Of a stretch of 64,000 bases of DNA, positions 9,589-18,353 are shown one piece after another. This stretch comes from Vibrio neptunius (GTDB lineage: Bacteria > Pseudomonadota > Gammaproteobacteria > Enterobacterales > Vibrionaceae), in NCBI GenBank assembly GCA_019339365.1, contig CP079860.1:744001-808000 (forward strand). The letters are read 5' to 3'. The notes below the pieces were generated by a model. That model was not told the DNA's origin. It searched no databases and saw only the letters and a program-made list of their open reading frames with translations. Within the stretch, counting starts at the first letter, position 1. Each line of letters starts with the position of its first letter. The translations under genes were made by a program, and so were the position numbers.

Positions 9589-10065
9589 TTACTCAAGAGC
9601 CGCTAGAATCGTCTCAGCCTTGCTCACTTCAAATTGCTTAGGTTCTTCGACATGTAACTGAGTCACCACACCGTTATCGATAACCATAGCGTAGCGCTGC
9701 GAACGAACCCCACCGAAGGCCGCTGTGTCCATTTCGAGCCCCAGCGATCTTGTAAAGCTCGCATCACCATCGCCCAGCATCATAATTTCATTAGCATTTT
9801 GTGCTTCTCCCCACGCCTGCATAACAAAAGCATCGTTGACTGAAACACATGCGATGATATCGATGCCCTTCGCTTTAATATTGTCGGCAAGTACGACGTA
9901 ACCGGGTAAATGAGCTTCTGAACAGGTTGGCGTAAATGCGCCTGGAACAGCAAAAAGCACCACTCGCTTGTTTGCAAAAAGCTCCTCTGTGTTATGGGTA
10001 ATCATGCCCTCATCGCTTAGTTCACTGAGGGTTGCGGTTGGTATAGATTGGCCTTTCTGAATCAT
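9589..10065 (-). CDS. Peroxiredoxin, Prx5 type
   Basis: 158 residues from the ATG at 10065, chosen because AAGGAA lies eight bases upstream; the longer frame adds 20 residues without a family match. The peroxidatic cysteine is Cys48 in P-G-A-F-T-P-T-C-S-E, with the family's H-L-P-G-Y following. Later motifs such as F-G-G-V-R-S-Q-R-Y-A also fit the Prx5/AhpC-TSA-like branch. It reduces H2O2 and organic peroxides using glutathione/glutaredoxin or thioredoxin. No glutaredoxin domain is fused here. Cytoplasmic. Confidence 0.92.
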   Translation of the reverse strand: MIQKGQSIPTATLSELSDEGMITHNTEELFANKRVVLFAVPGAFTPTCSEAHLPGYVVLADNIKAKGIDIIACVSVNDAFVMQAWGEAQNANEIMMLGDGDASFTRSLGLEMDTAAFGGVRSQRYAMVIDNGVVTQLHVEEPKQFEVSKAETILAALE

Positions 10066-10454
10066 GTCTGCATTCCTTGTTTTGTTTGCAGGAACAGTGT
10101 AACCGCCAAAGCAAAGCGGAACCACCTACATTAAGTCAGGGTATGAACTGGAGGAGAGCTAAGTTGCAGAGCACTCCACTTAAGCAGATTAGTAACCTGG
10201 TGTGACGTTAGTGTTTAAGATGATATGACTAGGTTTTTGTCGTCGTATTGATCGCACCTCCTTGTTATGTGTTCTGAATCTAAGTTGTCTGAAAAACACT
10301 TTTTTAACAAAAACGCTATGACAATGGATGGAAATTTGCGCTATATGTTTCACTTCTGTGTTTGCTAGCTTTGCCAAAGCTAGCCACGTGTATACAAAGT
10401 GAAGTATCATTGTTTTATCAAGGAAATAAATAGGTTGAGGGTGACAAGCCGCCT
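10066..10454. other. Upstream region of the GntR gene
   Basis: A 389-bp gap holding the promoters of the peroxiredoxin gene and the GntR gene, plus one copy of the TTGTATACAA-type operator. The 73-residue minus-strand frame at 10189-10410 has no support as a gene. Confidence 0.5.
10388..10397. promoter_or_regulatory. Putative GntR/FCD operator, copy 1 (autoregulatory position)
   Basis: GTGTATACAA: one mismatch to the TTGTATACAA palindrome found at five other places in the window. It lies 57 bp before the start codon of the FCD-type GntR regulator. Confidence 0.6.
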
Positions 10455-11186
10455 ATGGCAAATCTAAAAAATTCTGTGGCGAAAAATATAAAAACAAAGG
10501 TCGCTGGTCAAACGCAAGATGACGTGGTCTATTGCCATATCTTCGATGCAATACTTGAACAACGACTACCACCAGCGACCAAGTTGAATGAAGAAGCTTT
10601 GGCCGAAATATTCGGCGTTAGTCGAACCATCATACGCCGAGCTTTACTCCGACTATCGATGGAACAAGTGGTCAGCATCAGGCCAAACCGCGGTGCCATG
10701 GTATCTGCACCGACCAAAGAAGAAGCCAAGCAAATCATCAAAGCGCGGGAAGTCATGGAACTTGCCATTGTAGAGCTTGCCGTTGAACATACCACCACAG
10801 CAAAGATAGATGAATGCCGACGTTTAGTAGAGAAAGAAAACGAAGCCTTCGATAACGGTGATTATGGTAAGGGACTTCGACTGTCTGGTGAGTTCCACAT
10901 TAAGTTGGCCGAAATGGCAAACAACGCCCCATTGCTCGCATTCCAGAGAAGCTTAGTATCGCAAACGTCATTGCTGATTGCTCAGTACGAAACGGGCAAT
11001 CATTCAAACTGTTCGCAAGATGAGCATACGCAGTTACTGGATACGATTGAATCTGGTGATACCGAGCAAGCAATCAGCTTAATGGAAGCGCACTTGTCTC
11101 ATATTCGTTCCAAGCTCAACCTTGATAGCAATACTGCGTCAAATGACCTGCATGTCGTGTTCTCAGAACTACTGAAAAGCAAATAA
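10455..11186 (+). CDS. FCD-domain GntR-family regulator, probable purine catabolism regulator
   Basis: 243 residues. An N-terminal winged helix (about 25-90) has the GntR signature L-P-P-A-T-K-L-N-E-E-A-L-A-E-I-F-G-V-S-R. A C-terminal FCD ligand domain carries the conserved D-x-x-F-H-type metal/ligand positions (G-E-F-H-I-K-L) and an H-x-x-x-L region. It sits immediately upstream of xdhAB in the same direction. The GTATAC-centred palindromes nearby fit the operator style of FCD/VanR-type regulators (T-x-GT...AC-x-A). I infer it controls the purine genes and aceB in response to a purine breakdown intermediate. The effector is not deducible. Confidence 0.88.
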   Translation: MANLKNSVAKNIKTKVAGQTQDDVVYCHIFDAILEQRLPPATKLNEEALAEIFGVSRTIIRRALLRLSMEQVVSIRPNRGAMVSAPTKEEAKQIIKAREVMELAIVELAVEHTTTAKIDECRRLVEKENEAFDNGDYGKGLRLSGEFHIKLAEMANNAPLLAFQRSLVSQTSLLIAQYETGNHSNCSQDEHTQLLDTIESGDTEQAISLMEAHLSHIRSKLNLDSNTASNDLHVVFSELLKSK

Positions 11187-11249
11187 TCCACTTATTCTTC
11201 ATCATCTAAGCCCGGCGCCTCTGCCAGGCTTTCTCCAAACCACATTTCA

Positions 11250-11259
11250 TTGTATACAA
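11250..11259. promoter_or_regulatory. Putative GntR/FCD operator, copy 2
   Basis: Perfect TTGTATACAA palindrome, about 235 bp upstream of the xdhA start. Confidence 0.65.
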
Positions 11260-11406
11260 AATAAAATACAATATTAACTCTATTTTCCTTAAAATGCCCT
11301 ACCTACTGATAGAAATTAATCTTAATAATTTCATAAACTTAATGGATTAAATTATATCTTTGACCTTTTCACTCTCTCTTAATGTTGCAATATTGTAAAA
11401 TTAAAG

Positions 11407-11422
11407 TTGACCAAGAGGTCAA
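11407..11422. promoter_or_regulatory. RutR-like palindrome 1 before xdhA
   Basis: TTGACCAAGAGGTCAA is a 6-4-6 perfect dyad. It differs at one position from the published E. coli RutR consensus TTGACCAnnTGGTCAA. A RutR-like TetR protein is encoded at 60571-61185. Confidence 0.6.
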
Positions 11423-11434
11423 ACTATCCAATTA

Positions 11435-11450
11435 TTGACCCAAAGGTCAG
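11435..11450. promoter_or_regulatory. RutR-like palindrome 2 before xdhA
   Basis: TTGACCCAAAGGTCAG: same half sites with one end mismatch, 28 bp downstream of copy 1. It ends 44 bp before the proposed xdhA start, so a bound protein could block the promoter or early transcription. Confidence 0.55.
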
Positions 11451-11494
11451 AAAATTATTTTTGGAACAATAGTGTCAATGCACAAGGAGGTCTC

Positions 11495-12940
11495 TTGATT
11501 ACTTTCCTACTCAATCAAGAACTCAGACAAGAGAGTGAGCTGTCACCCAATATGACAGTGCTGCAGTACCTGAGAACACATGTACAAAAAACAGGTACGA
11601 AAGAAGGCTGTGGCTCAGGCGACTGTGGTGCCTGTACCGTGGTACTCGGTGAAGTAGTCAAAGGACAACTTCAGTATCGCTCAGTGAATTCTTGTCTGAC
11701 GTTCGTATCCGCACTACATGGTAAGCAGCTGATCACCGTTGAAGACTTACAGAACAAAAACAAGCTTCACCCAACTCAGCAAGCGATGGTCGATTTCCAC
11801 GGTTCTCAATGTGGTTACTGTACTCCAGGTTTTATCATGTCGATGTTTGCTCTAAGCAAGAACAAACCTGCGGCGAATAAGGAAGATGTCATGGAGTCTC
11901 TGGCGGGTAACTTATGCCGCTGTACCGGATACCGCCCTATTGTTGACGCCGCCTTATCTCTGGCTTCTGATGAACCATTGATGGATCAGTTTGTCGAGCT
12001 GGAAAAAGAGACCATTGCTCGGCTAGAAGCTCTTCAGGGGCAACCCGCCAGTCTGAGCCAAGGTAACCTGACAGCTTATATCCCTCGGAGCATTGAAGAA
12101 CTGGCTCAAATTTACACTGCAAATCCAAAAGCCAAACTGGTTGCTGGCGGTACTGATTTAGCTCTTGAAGTCACCCAATTCCATCGCGAAATAGAAACAT
12201 TGATCAGCGTAAATCTGGTTGAAGACATGAAAGTTTGCGAAGAAAGTAACGATGCTCTGCACATTGGTGCCAATGTTGCCATCAGCGATGCGTACCAGCT
12301 TCTGACTCAACATTTCTCTGATTTTGGTGAGCTGCTGCATCGCTTTGCTTCTCTGCAAGTCCGCAATCAGGGCACGTTAGGGGGCAACATTGGTAACGCC
12401 TCCCCTATCGGTGATGCCCCACCGCTGTTGATTGCACTGAATGCTCAAGTGAAATTGCGTCGTGGTAAGCAGACCAGAATCTTGCCGATTGAAGACTATT
12501 TCATCAGCTATAAAGTTACCGCTCAGCAGGAAAGTGAATTTATCGAGCAAGTGATTATCCCTAAATCAAAAGCGAACGAAACCTTCCGTGCTTACAAACT
12601 TTCCAAGCGTCTAGACGACGATATTTCTGCGGTTTGTGGCGCATTCAATATCGAGATTGAAGACAATAAAGTCATTGATGCCCGCATCGCTTTCGGTGGT
12701 ATGGCGGCAACGCCAAAACGCGCAACGCACTGTGAAAACGCGCTATTAGGTAAACAATGGACACAAACAACCATTGATGCCGCGATGGCTGAAATCGATA
12801 ACGATTTTGAGCCACTGAGTGACTTCCGTGCCAGCAAAGAGTATCGCTCTATGACAGCAGCGAACATGCTGCGTCGCTTCTATATCGAGCAGACTCATCA
12901 CAACAACCAGATCGAAACAAGGGTAACGTCTTATGTCTAA
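11495..12940 (+). CDS. xdhA: Xanthine dehydrogenase small subunit (2Fe-2S, FAD)
   Basis: I place the start at TTG 11495, right after AAGGAGG (11484-11490), giving a protein that begins I-T-F-L-L-N-Q-E-L-R like known XdhA proteins. The longer frame upstream overlaps an operator and lacks homology. 481 residues. Domains: plant-type ferredoxin (C-G-S-G-D-C-G-A-C), a second helical 2Fe-2S domain (Q-C-G-Y-C-T-P-G ... C-R-C-T-G-Y-R-P), an FAD-binding domain (V-A-G-G-T-D, T-L-G-G-N-I-G-N), then the CO-dehydrogenase flavoprotein C-terminal domain. It passes electrons from the Moco subunit to NAD+. The stop overlaps the xdhB start by 8 bp, indicating translational coupling. Confidence 0.96.
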   Translation: MITFLLNQELRQESELSPNMTVLQYLRTHVQKTGTKEGCGSGDCGACTVVLGEVVKGQLQYRSVNSCLTFVSALHGKQLITVEDLQNKNKLHPTQQAMVDFHGSQCGYCTPGFIMSMFALSKNKPAANKEDVMESLAGNLCRCTGYRPIVDAALSLASDEPLMDQFVELEKETIARLEALQGQPASLSQGNLTAYIPRSIEELAQIYTANPKAKLVAGGTDLALEVTQFHREIETLISVNLVEDMKVCEESNDALHIGANVAISDAYQLLTQHFSDFGELLHRFASLQVRNQGTLGGNIGNASPIGDAPPLLIALNAQVKLRRGKQTRILPIEDYFISYKVTAQQESEFIEQVIIPKSKANETFRAYKLSKRLDDDISAVCGAFNIEIEDNKVIDARIAFGGMAATPKRATHCENALLGKQWTQTTIDAAMAEIDNDFEPLSDFRASKEYRSMTAANMLRRFYIEQTHHNNQIETRVTSYV

Positions 12941-15317
12941 CGCACATCATCAGACCATGACTCAAGAAGAGATGGTCGCCATCGTAAAGCAGGATCTGAA
13001 AACCGGCGTTGGTAAAAGCGTAAAACACGACAGTGCCCCGAAGCAGGTCACAGGTGAAGCGGTTTATATTGATGACCGTTTGGAATTCCCTAACCAGTTG
13101 CATGTGTATGCACGCCTGAGCACTCAAGCTCATGCTAAAATCACCAAATTGGATGTCTCGCCGTGTTACGAATTTGAAGGCGTTGCGATTGCCATCACCC
13201 ACGAAGACGTACCGGGCCAGTTGGATATCGGTGCCATTCTGCCCGGTGATCCACTGCTTGCTGACGGCCTGGTTCAATACTATGGCCAACCCGTACTTGC
13301 TGTTGCCGCAAATGATATGGAAACCGCACGCAAAGCTGCGCAAGCCGCCATTGTTGAATACGAAGCCCTACCACCAGTACTCAACGTGAAAGAAGCGCTA
13401 GAGAAAGAGTGGTTTGTCACTGAGAGCCACCAGCAAAAACGTGGTGACTCAGCGGCTGCACTTGCCAAAGCAAAACACGTGATTGAAGGCGATCTGGAGA
13501 TTGGAGGCCAGGAACACTTCTACCTTGAAACTCAGGTCAGCAGCGTGATGCCAACCGAAGATGGCGGCATGGTCGTTTATACCTCGACACAAAACCCAAC
13601 TGAAGTACAAAAGCTGGTCGCCAAAGTGCTTGGGATTGCGATGCACAAAGTCGTAATAGACATGCGTCGCATGGGTGGCGGTTTCGGGGGTAAAGAAACG
13701 CAAGCCGCAGCGCCAGCGTGTATGGCGGCAGTTATTGCACACCTAACTAAACGCCCAACTAAAATGCGTCTGCCGCGCATGGAAGACATGACCATGACGG
13801 GCAAGCGTCACCCATTTTACAACCAGTACAAAATCGGATTTAACGATGATGGCGTCATTAAGGGGGCTGATATCATCGTAACGGGTAACTGTGGTTACTC
13901 TCCGGATCTGTCGAGCTCGATTGTTGACCGTGCCATGTTCCACTCAGACAACGCGTATTACCTTGGTGATGCCACCGTGACAGGTCACCGCTGCAAAACC
14001 AACATAGCGTCGAATACCGCTTACCGTGGATTTGGTGGCCCGCAGGGGATGATGACCATTGAGCATATCATGGATGAAATTGCCCGCTATCTGGGTAAAG
14101 ATCCACTCGAAGTCCGTAAAGCGAATTACTACGGTGGTGAGGGGCGTAACGTCACTCATTACTACCAGACAGTTGAAGACAACTTCCTGCCAGAAATCAC
14201 TGAGCAACTTGAACAAAGCAGTGACTATCACGCACGCCGTAAAGCCATCGCTGAGTTCAACAAGCAAAGCCCGATCCTTAAAAAAGGTCTGGCGCTCACA
14301 CCAGTGAAATTTGGTATTTCTTTCACTGCGACTTTCCTGAATCAGGCTGGTGCGCTCATCCATATATACACCGATGGCAGTATTCATTTGAATCACGGTG
14401 GTACGGAAATGGGTCAGGGTCTGAACATCAAGGTGGCGCAAATCGTTGCTGAGGCCTTCCAAGTAGATGTTGAACGTATCCAAATCACCGCTACCAACAC
14501 AGACAAAGTACCGAACACATCACCAACCGCGGCCTCATCGGGCGCCGACCTCAACGGTAAGGCCGCCCAGAACGCCGCACTGACCATCAAACAGCGTCTG
14601 ATCGACTTCGCTGCCAGTCACTACAAAGTGTCAGCAGAAGAAGTGGTGTTCAAAAACGGTATGGTCATGATTCGTGATGAAATCCTGACTTTCGAAGCCT
14701 TTGTCCAGCTGGCCTATTTCAACCAAGTATCGCTATCGAGTACAGGTTTCTACCGCACACCAAAAATCTACTATGACCATGAAAAAGCGCGTGGCCGTCC
14801 GTTCTACTACTTCGCGTACGGCGCCTCTTGTTCAGAAGTCATTGTCGATACCCTGACAGGCGAATACAAAATTCTGCGCGCAGATATCCTGCACGATGTA
14901 GGGACTTCTCTTAACCCGGCCATTGATATAGGCCAGGTCGAGGGTGGCTTCTTGCAAGGTGTAGGCTGGCTGACCACAGAAGAACTGATATGGAACGAAC
15001 AAGGTCGTCTGATGACCAACGGGCCCGCCAGCTACAAGATTCCGGCGATCGCCGATATGCCTATCGAGTTCCACACTCACCTTCTGGAAAATCGAGCCAA
15101 CCCAGAAGATACCGTGTTTAACTCCAAGGCGGTCGGTGAGCCGCCATTCATGCTCGGTATGTCCGTGTGGAGTGCACTGAAAGATGCCATTGCCTCAGTG
15201 GCCGTTGAAGGTGCTATACCTAAATTAGATACACCAGCAACACCAGAGCGTGTGTTGATGGCAATTGCGAAAGTGAGCCAGCCACAAACGACGCCAGAGC
15301 AGGCAGAGAAAGCCTAA
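12933..15317 (+). CDS. xdhB: Xanthine dehydrogenase molybdopterin-binding subunit
   Basis: 794 residues, normal for XdhB. It oxidises hypoxanthine and xanthine to urate at the Moco centre. Visible motifs include M-G-G-G-F-G-G-K-E-T, G-F-G-G-P-Q-G-M, T-E-M-G-Q-G-L-N and the catalytic glutamate in K-A-V-G-E-P-P-F. It overlaps xdhA and must be matured by the XdhC protein encoded downstream. The last ~60 bp of the gene belong to a 225-bp unit that is present three times in tandem downstream, so its C-terminal tail is duplicated as noncoding DNA. Confidence 0.97.
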   Translation: MSNAHHQTMTQEEMVAIVKQDLKTGVGKSVKHDSAPKQVTGEAVYIDDRLEFPNQLHVYARLSTQAHAKITKLDVSPCYEFEGVAIAITHEDVPGQLDIGAILPGDPLLADGLVQYYGQPVLAVAANDMETARKAAQAAIVEYEALPPVLNVKEALEKEWFVTESHQQKRGDSAAALAKAKHVIEGDLEIGGQEHFYLETQVSSVMPTEDGGMVVYTSTQNPTEVQKLVAKVLGIAMHKVVIDMRRMGGGFGGKETQAAAPACMAAVIAHLTKRPTKMRLPRMEDMTMTGKRHPFYNQYKIGFNDDGVIKGADIIVTGNCGYSPDLSSSIVDRAMFHSDNAYYLGDATVTGHRCKTNIASNTAYRGFGGPQGMMTIEHIMDEIARYLGKDPLEVRKANYYGGEGRNVTHYYQTVEDNFLPEITEQLEQSSDYHARRKAIAEFNKQSPILKKGLALTPVKFGISFTATFLNQAGALIHIYTDGSIHLNHGGTEMGQGLNIKVAQIVAEAFQVDVERIQITATNTDKVPNTSPTAASSGADLNGKAAQNAALTIKQRLIDFAASHYKVSAEEVVFKNGMVMIRDEILTFEAFVQLAYFNQVSLSSTGFYRTPKIYYDHEKARGRPFYYFAYGASCSEVIVDTLTGEYKILRADILHDVGTSLNPAIDIGQVEGGFLQGVGWLTTEELIWNEQGRLMTNGPASYKIPAIADMPIEFHTHLLENRANPEDTVFNSKAVGEPPFMLGMSVWSALKDAIASVAVEGAIPKLDTPATPERVLMAIAKVSQPQTTPEQAEKA

Positions 15318-15323
15318 CCAACG

Positions 15324-15425
15324 TCATTCCACAGACTGACGAAGGAAGGAGCAGGGAACCTCTTAACATCGGCACTATCTATAAAAAGATCCCCAACTCT
15401 CTCGTTCCTCGCTCTTGAGGATGAC
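15324..15425. repeat. REP-like imperfect palindrome, copy 1
   Basis: The ends GTCATTCC... and ...GAGGATGAC pair in an imperfect ~40-bp inverted repeat around a short centre. Similar GTCATTCC...GGAGCAGGGAA sequences are, to my knowledge, dispersed in Vibrio genomes. It probably forms a large stem-loop in the transcript. Confidence 0.6.
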
Positions 15426-15547
15426 AATGGCTAAAGAGTCCTTATTGCCGAAAATGGCGACAAGATAAATAGTTCAAGGAGGATGGCAATTGCGAAAGTG
15501 AGCCAGCCACAAACGACGCCAGAGCAGGCAGAGAAAGCCTAACCAAC

Positions 15548-15649
15548 GTCATTCCATAGACTGACGAAGGAAGGAGCAGGGAATCTCTTAACATCGGCAC
15601 TATCTATAAAAGATCCCCAACTCTCTCGTTCCTCGCTCTTGAGGATGAC
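15548..15649. repeat. REP-like imperfect palindrome, copy 2
   Basis: Second copy of the palindrome, carried in the second tandem unit. It differs from copy 1 by a few bases, including one fewer A in the central A-run. Confidence 0.6.
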
Positions 15650-15771
15650 AATGGCTAAAGAGTCCTTATTGCCGAAAATGGCGACAAGATAAATAGTTCA
15701 AGGAGGATGACAATTGCGAAAGTGAGCCAACCACAAACGACGCCAGAGCAGGCAGAGAAAGCCTAACCAAC

Positions 15772-15873
15772 GTCATTCCATAGACTGACGAAGGAAGGAG
15801 CAGGGAACCTCTTAACATCGGCACTATCTATAAAAGATCCCCAACTCTCTCGTTCCTCGCTCTTGAGGATGAC
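15772..15873. repeat. REP-like imperfect palindrome, copy 3
   Basis: Third copy, in the last tandem unit and closest to the xdhC start. Confidence 0.6.
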
Positions 15874-15935
15874 AATGGCTAAAGAGTCCTTATTGCCGAA
15901 AATGGCGACAAGATAAATAGTTCAAGGAGAGACGT

Positions 15936-16787
15936 ATGTTTAAGGACAATTGGATTCATGAACTGGCACAGCTAGAGAAAAACAGTGAACCTTGCGTGAT
16001 GGTGACCGTATTGGAAGACCGTGGCTCAGTGCCAAGGGATGCGGGCACAAAAATGTTGGTCACTCGCGACCGTTTGATTGCCACCATTGGTGGCGGTCAT
16101 CTGGAGCACATCGCCACCAAAATGGCGCGTGAAATGCTGCTCGCGGGTGAAGGTTCACTGAAAGTGGAGCGCTTTAATCTTGGGGCTCGCTTAGGTCAGT
16201 GTTGTGGCGGAATGGCAACACTGAGCTTCGAGCCAATTGGCACCGCGCAAAAACATCTCGTGGTATTCGGTGCTGGCCATGTTGCCAAAGCACTTTTACA
16301 TATTGTCTCGACGCTCCCTTTCCGTGTCACTTGGATTGATGAGCGTGAAGACGTATTCCCTGATGAACTCCCTCGTAACGTCACCAAGCTGGTGAGCGAT
16401 GATCCGGTCGCTGAAGTACGCGACATGTCACCGAATAGTTACTATCTGGTCATGACGCACAATCATCAGCTCGATTTTGAGTTGGCAAAAGCCATCATCG
16501 ATCGAGACGACAGTGCGTATTTCGGCATGATAGGTTCACTAACCAAGCGCAAAAAATTCGACATGCGTTTGGCGCAGCGAGGCTACAACCAGCCACAAAT
16601 AAATACGATGATTTGCCCAATTGGAATCAGCATGGTGAATGGAAAACATCCTGCTGAAATTGCGGTATCGGTTGCGGGTGAATTAATCGCACACTATCAG
16701 GGGATTTCGCTTGAAGAAAAACGCCCTACGCCACACAGTAAAGAACAACAACTGAGCGATTCATCATTGGAAGAGAAAATCGCCTAG
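15936..16787 (+). CDS. xdhC: Xanthine dehydrogenase accessory protein XdhC
   Basis: 283 residues. The N-terminal XdhC/CoxI domain has G-S-V-P-R-D-A-G-T and Q-C-C-G-G. The C-terminal Rossmann domain has V-F-G-A-G-H-V-A-K-A-L. XdhC binds molybdenum cofactor, assists its sulfuration and inserts it into XdhB. The ribosome binding site AAGGAG comes from the last tandem repeat unit. guaD follows 30 bp downstream, so xdhABC-guaD is probably one operon broken by the repeats. Confidence 0.95.
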   Translation: MFKDNWIHELAQLEKNSEPCVMVTVLEDRGSVPRDAGTKMLVTRDRLIATIGGGHLEHIATKMAREMLLAGEGSLKVERFNLGARLGQCCGGMATLSFEPIGTAQKHLVVFGAGHVAKALLHIVSTLPFRVTWIDEREDVFPDELPRNVTKLVSDDPVAEVRDMSPNSYYLVMTHNHQLDFELAKAIIDRDDSAYFGMIGSLTKRKKFDMRLAQRGYNQPQINTMICPIGISMVNGKHPAEIAVSVAGELIAHYQGISLEEKRPTPHSKEQQLSDSSLEEKIA

Positions 16788-16817
16788 CCCCAAAGAGGGC
16801 CTTTAAAGGAAGTAAAC

Positions 16818-18155
16818 ATGACAACTCAACGTAAAGCTTATCGTGCAAGCCTTCTGCACAGTATTGCTGACCCCAAAGACGTCGGACTGGAAAACTCGTA
16901 TCAGTTTTTCGACGACGGTCTCCTCGTGGTAGAAGACGGCCACGTCGTCGATATCGGTGAGACAGAAGAGGTGCTTAAAAGGCAGCCAAAGAACCTCAAT
17001 ATCACCGAATATGAAGACAAGCTGATCACATCAGGTTTTATTGACACTCACATTCATTACCCGCAAACCGGCATGATCGCCTCTTACGGTGAGCAACTGC
17101 TTGACTGGTTAGAAAACTACACCTTCCCGGAAGAAAAGCGTTTCAAAAATCCGGTGTACGCGCATAAGGTCGCAAAACTTTTCTTCAATGAGCTGGCAAG
17201 CAACGGTACCACCACAGCATTGGTGTTTGGCACAGTACATAAGGAGTCGGTCGATGTGTTCTTTGAAGAGGCACAGCGCCGCAACTTGCGTATGATCGCA
17301 GGTAAAGTGCTAATGGATCGCAACGCACCAGACTACTTAACTGATACGCCAGAATCTGGCTACGAGGCATCTAAAGAGCTGATTGAAAAATGGCACAACA
17401 AAGGCCGACTGCTTTATGCGGTTACGCCTCGTTTCGCGCCAACCAGCACACCGGAACAGCTGGCGACTGTAGGTAAACTTCTGGAAGAATATCCAGATGT
17501 GTACATGCATACCCACCTTTCAGAAAACAAAAAAGAGATTGAATGGGTACTTGAGCTGTTCCCAGAGCGCGACTCTTATCTGGATGTCTACGACCATTAC
17601 GGACTGCTGCATAAGCGCTCTGTGTTTGCTCACGGCATTCATCTCTCTGATTGTGAATGTCAGCGTTTGGCAGAAACGGAATCGGCAATTGCTTTCTGTC
17701 CAACATCGAATCTGTTCCTCGGTTCTGGTCTGTTCAAACTGCCTAAACTGGAAGAACATGGGGTTCGCGTCGGTATGGGCACCGATGTCGGCGCTGGTAC
17801 CAGCTTCTCGATTCTTGAGACGATGAGTGAAGCGTATAAGATCATGCAGCTTCAACAGGAAAAACTGCACCCATTGAAATCCCTGTTCTTAGCAACACTG
17901 GGCGGGGCACGTTCACTCCACCTTGAAGACAACATTGGTAACCTTGAAGTGGGTAAAGAAGCGGACTTTGTCGTGCTGGATTTACATGCAACTCAACTGA
18001 TGCGTTTCCGCATGGAGCAAGCCAAGACCTTGGAAGAGAAGCTGTTTGTGCTGATGAGCCTTGGCGATGACCGCACCGTTTCTAAGACGTACATCTATGG
18101 CGAGAAAGCCTATGACGCAGAAGGACGTATCGACGCAAAAAAGTTTGCTAGTTAA
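16818..18155 (+). CDS. guaD: Guanine deaminase
   Basis: 445 residues, amidohydrolase superfamily. Zinc ligands and catalytic residues are in D-T-H-I-H-Y-P-Q, H-T-H-L-S-E-N, H-G-I-H-L-S and G-T-D-V-G-A-G-T, the standard GuaD set. It converts guanine to xanthine plus ammonia and so feeds XdhAB. The start follows AAAGGAAG. It is the last gene of the xdh operon and is followed by a strong terminator. Confidence 0.96.
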   Translation: MTTQRKAYRASLLHSIADPKDVGLENSYQFFDDGLLVVEDGHVVDIGETEEVLKRQPKNLNITEYEDKLITSGFIDTHIHYPQTGMIASYGEQLLDWLENYTFPEEKRFKNPVYAHKVAKLFFNELASNGTTTALVFGTVHKESVDVFFEEAQRRNLRMIAGKVLMDRNAPDYLTDTPESGYEASKELIEKWHNKGRLLYAVTPRFAPTSTPEQLATVGKLLEEYPDVYMHTHLSENKKEIEWVLELFPERDSYLDVYDHYGLLHKRSVFAHGIHLSDCECQRLAETESAIAFCPTSNLFLGSGLFKLPKLEEHGVRVGMGTDVGAGTSFSILETMSEAYKIMQLQQEKLHPLKSLFLATLGGARSLHLEDNIGNLEVGKEADFVVLDLHATQLMRFRMEQAKTLEEKLFVLMSLGDDRTVSKTYIYGEKAYDAEGRIDAKKFAS

Positions 18156-18170
18156 CTCGGTCTTTTAGTG

Positions 18171-18203
18171 AAAACGCTCTTGCTTCGCAAGGGCGTTTTT
18201 TTT
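18171..18203 (+). terminator. Terminator of the xdh-guaD operon
   Basis: AAAACGCTCTTGC / GCAAGGGCGTTTT with a TTC loop and a T8 run. Confidence 0.9.
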
Positions 18204-18353
18204 GTTCCTCGTATCTTATTGAATATCAAAATCAATCTCAAAATAACAATGTCTGCAACGATAGAAATAAACAAAGATAAAACAATAACTTAAACACAAA
18301 TAATATCGGCACAATAACTGCTAAGTTTCATCATAACAATGGAGGTGTTGAAT

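Larger units (their letters stand above)
11187..11494. promoter_or_regulatory. xdhA promoter region
   Basis: 308 bp between the GntR gene and xdhA. It is AT-rich, with one GntR-type palindrome and two RutR-like palindromes (listed separately). The arrangement suggests dual control of the xanthine dehydrogenase operon. Confidence 0.6.
15258..15930 (+). repeat. Three tandem copies of a ~225-bp unit between xdhB and xdhC
   Basis: Units start at 15258 (225 bp, inside xdhB), 15483 (224 bp) and 15707 (about 224 bp). They are nearly identical. The first has one more A in an A-run, and a few substitutions mark the others. Each unit contains the last 20 codons of xdhB with its stop, a REP-like palindromic element, a tiny ATG frame of 15 codons, and a terminal AAGGAG. 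In the last unit that AAGGAG is the xdhC ribosome binding site. The array lengthens the xdhB-xdhC spacer to 618 bp. Confidence 0.95.

Noticed and set aside
10189..10410. 73-codon minus-strand frame before the GntR gene
   Set aside because: No start signal or homology, and it overlaps a putative operator.
12849..13343. Minus-strand frame across the xdhA/xdhB junction
   Set aside because: It lies opposite two well-supported overlapping genes and resembles no protein.
13944..14483. Long minus-strand frame (179 codons) opposite xdhB
   Set aside because: It is antisense to a highly conserved enzyme region and has no ribosome binding site or family match, so it is a codon-bias shadow.
15258..15930. 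Tandem repeats considered as a CRISPR array
   Set aside because: Units are 225 bp, contiguous and contain coding sequence; there are no short repeats with unique spacers.
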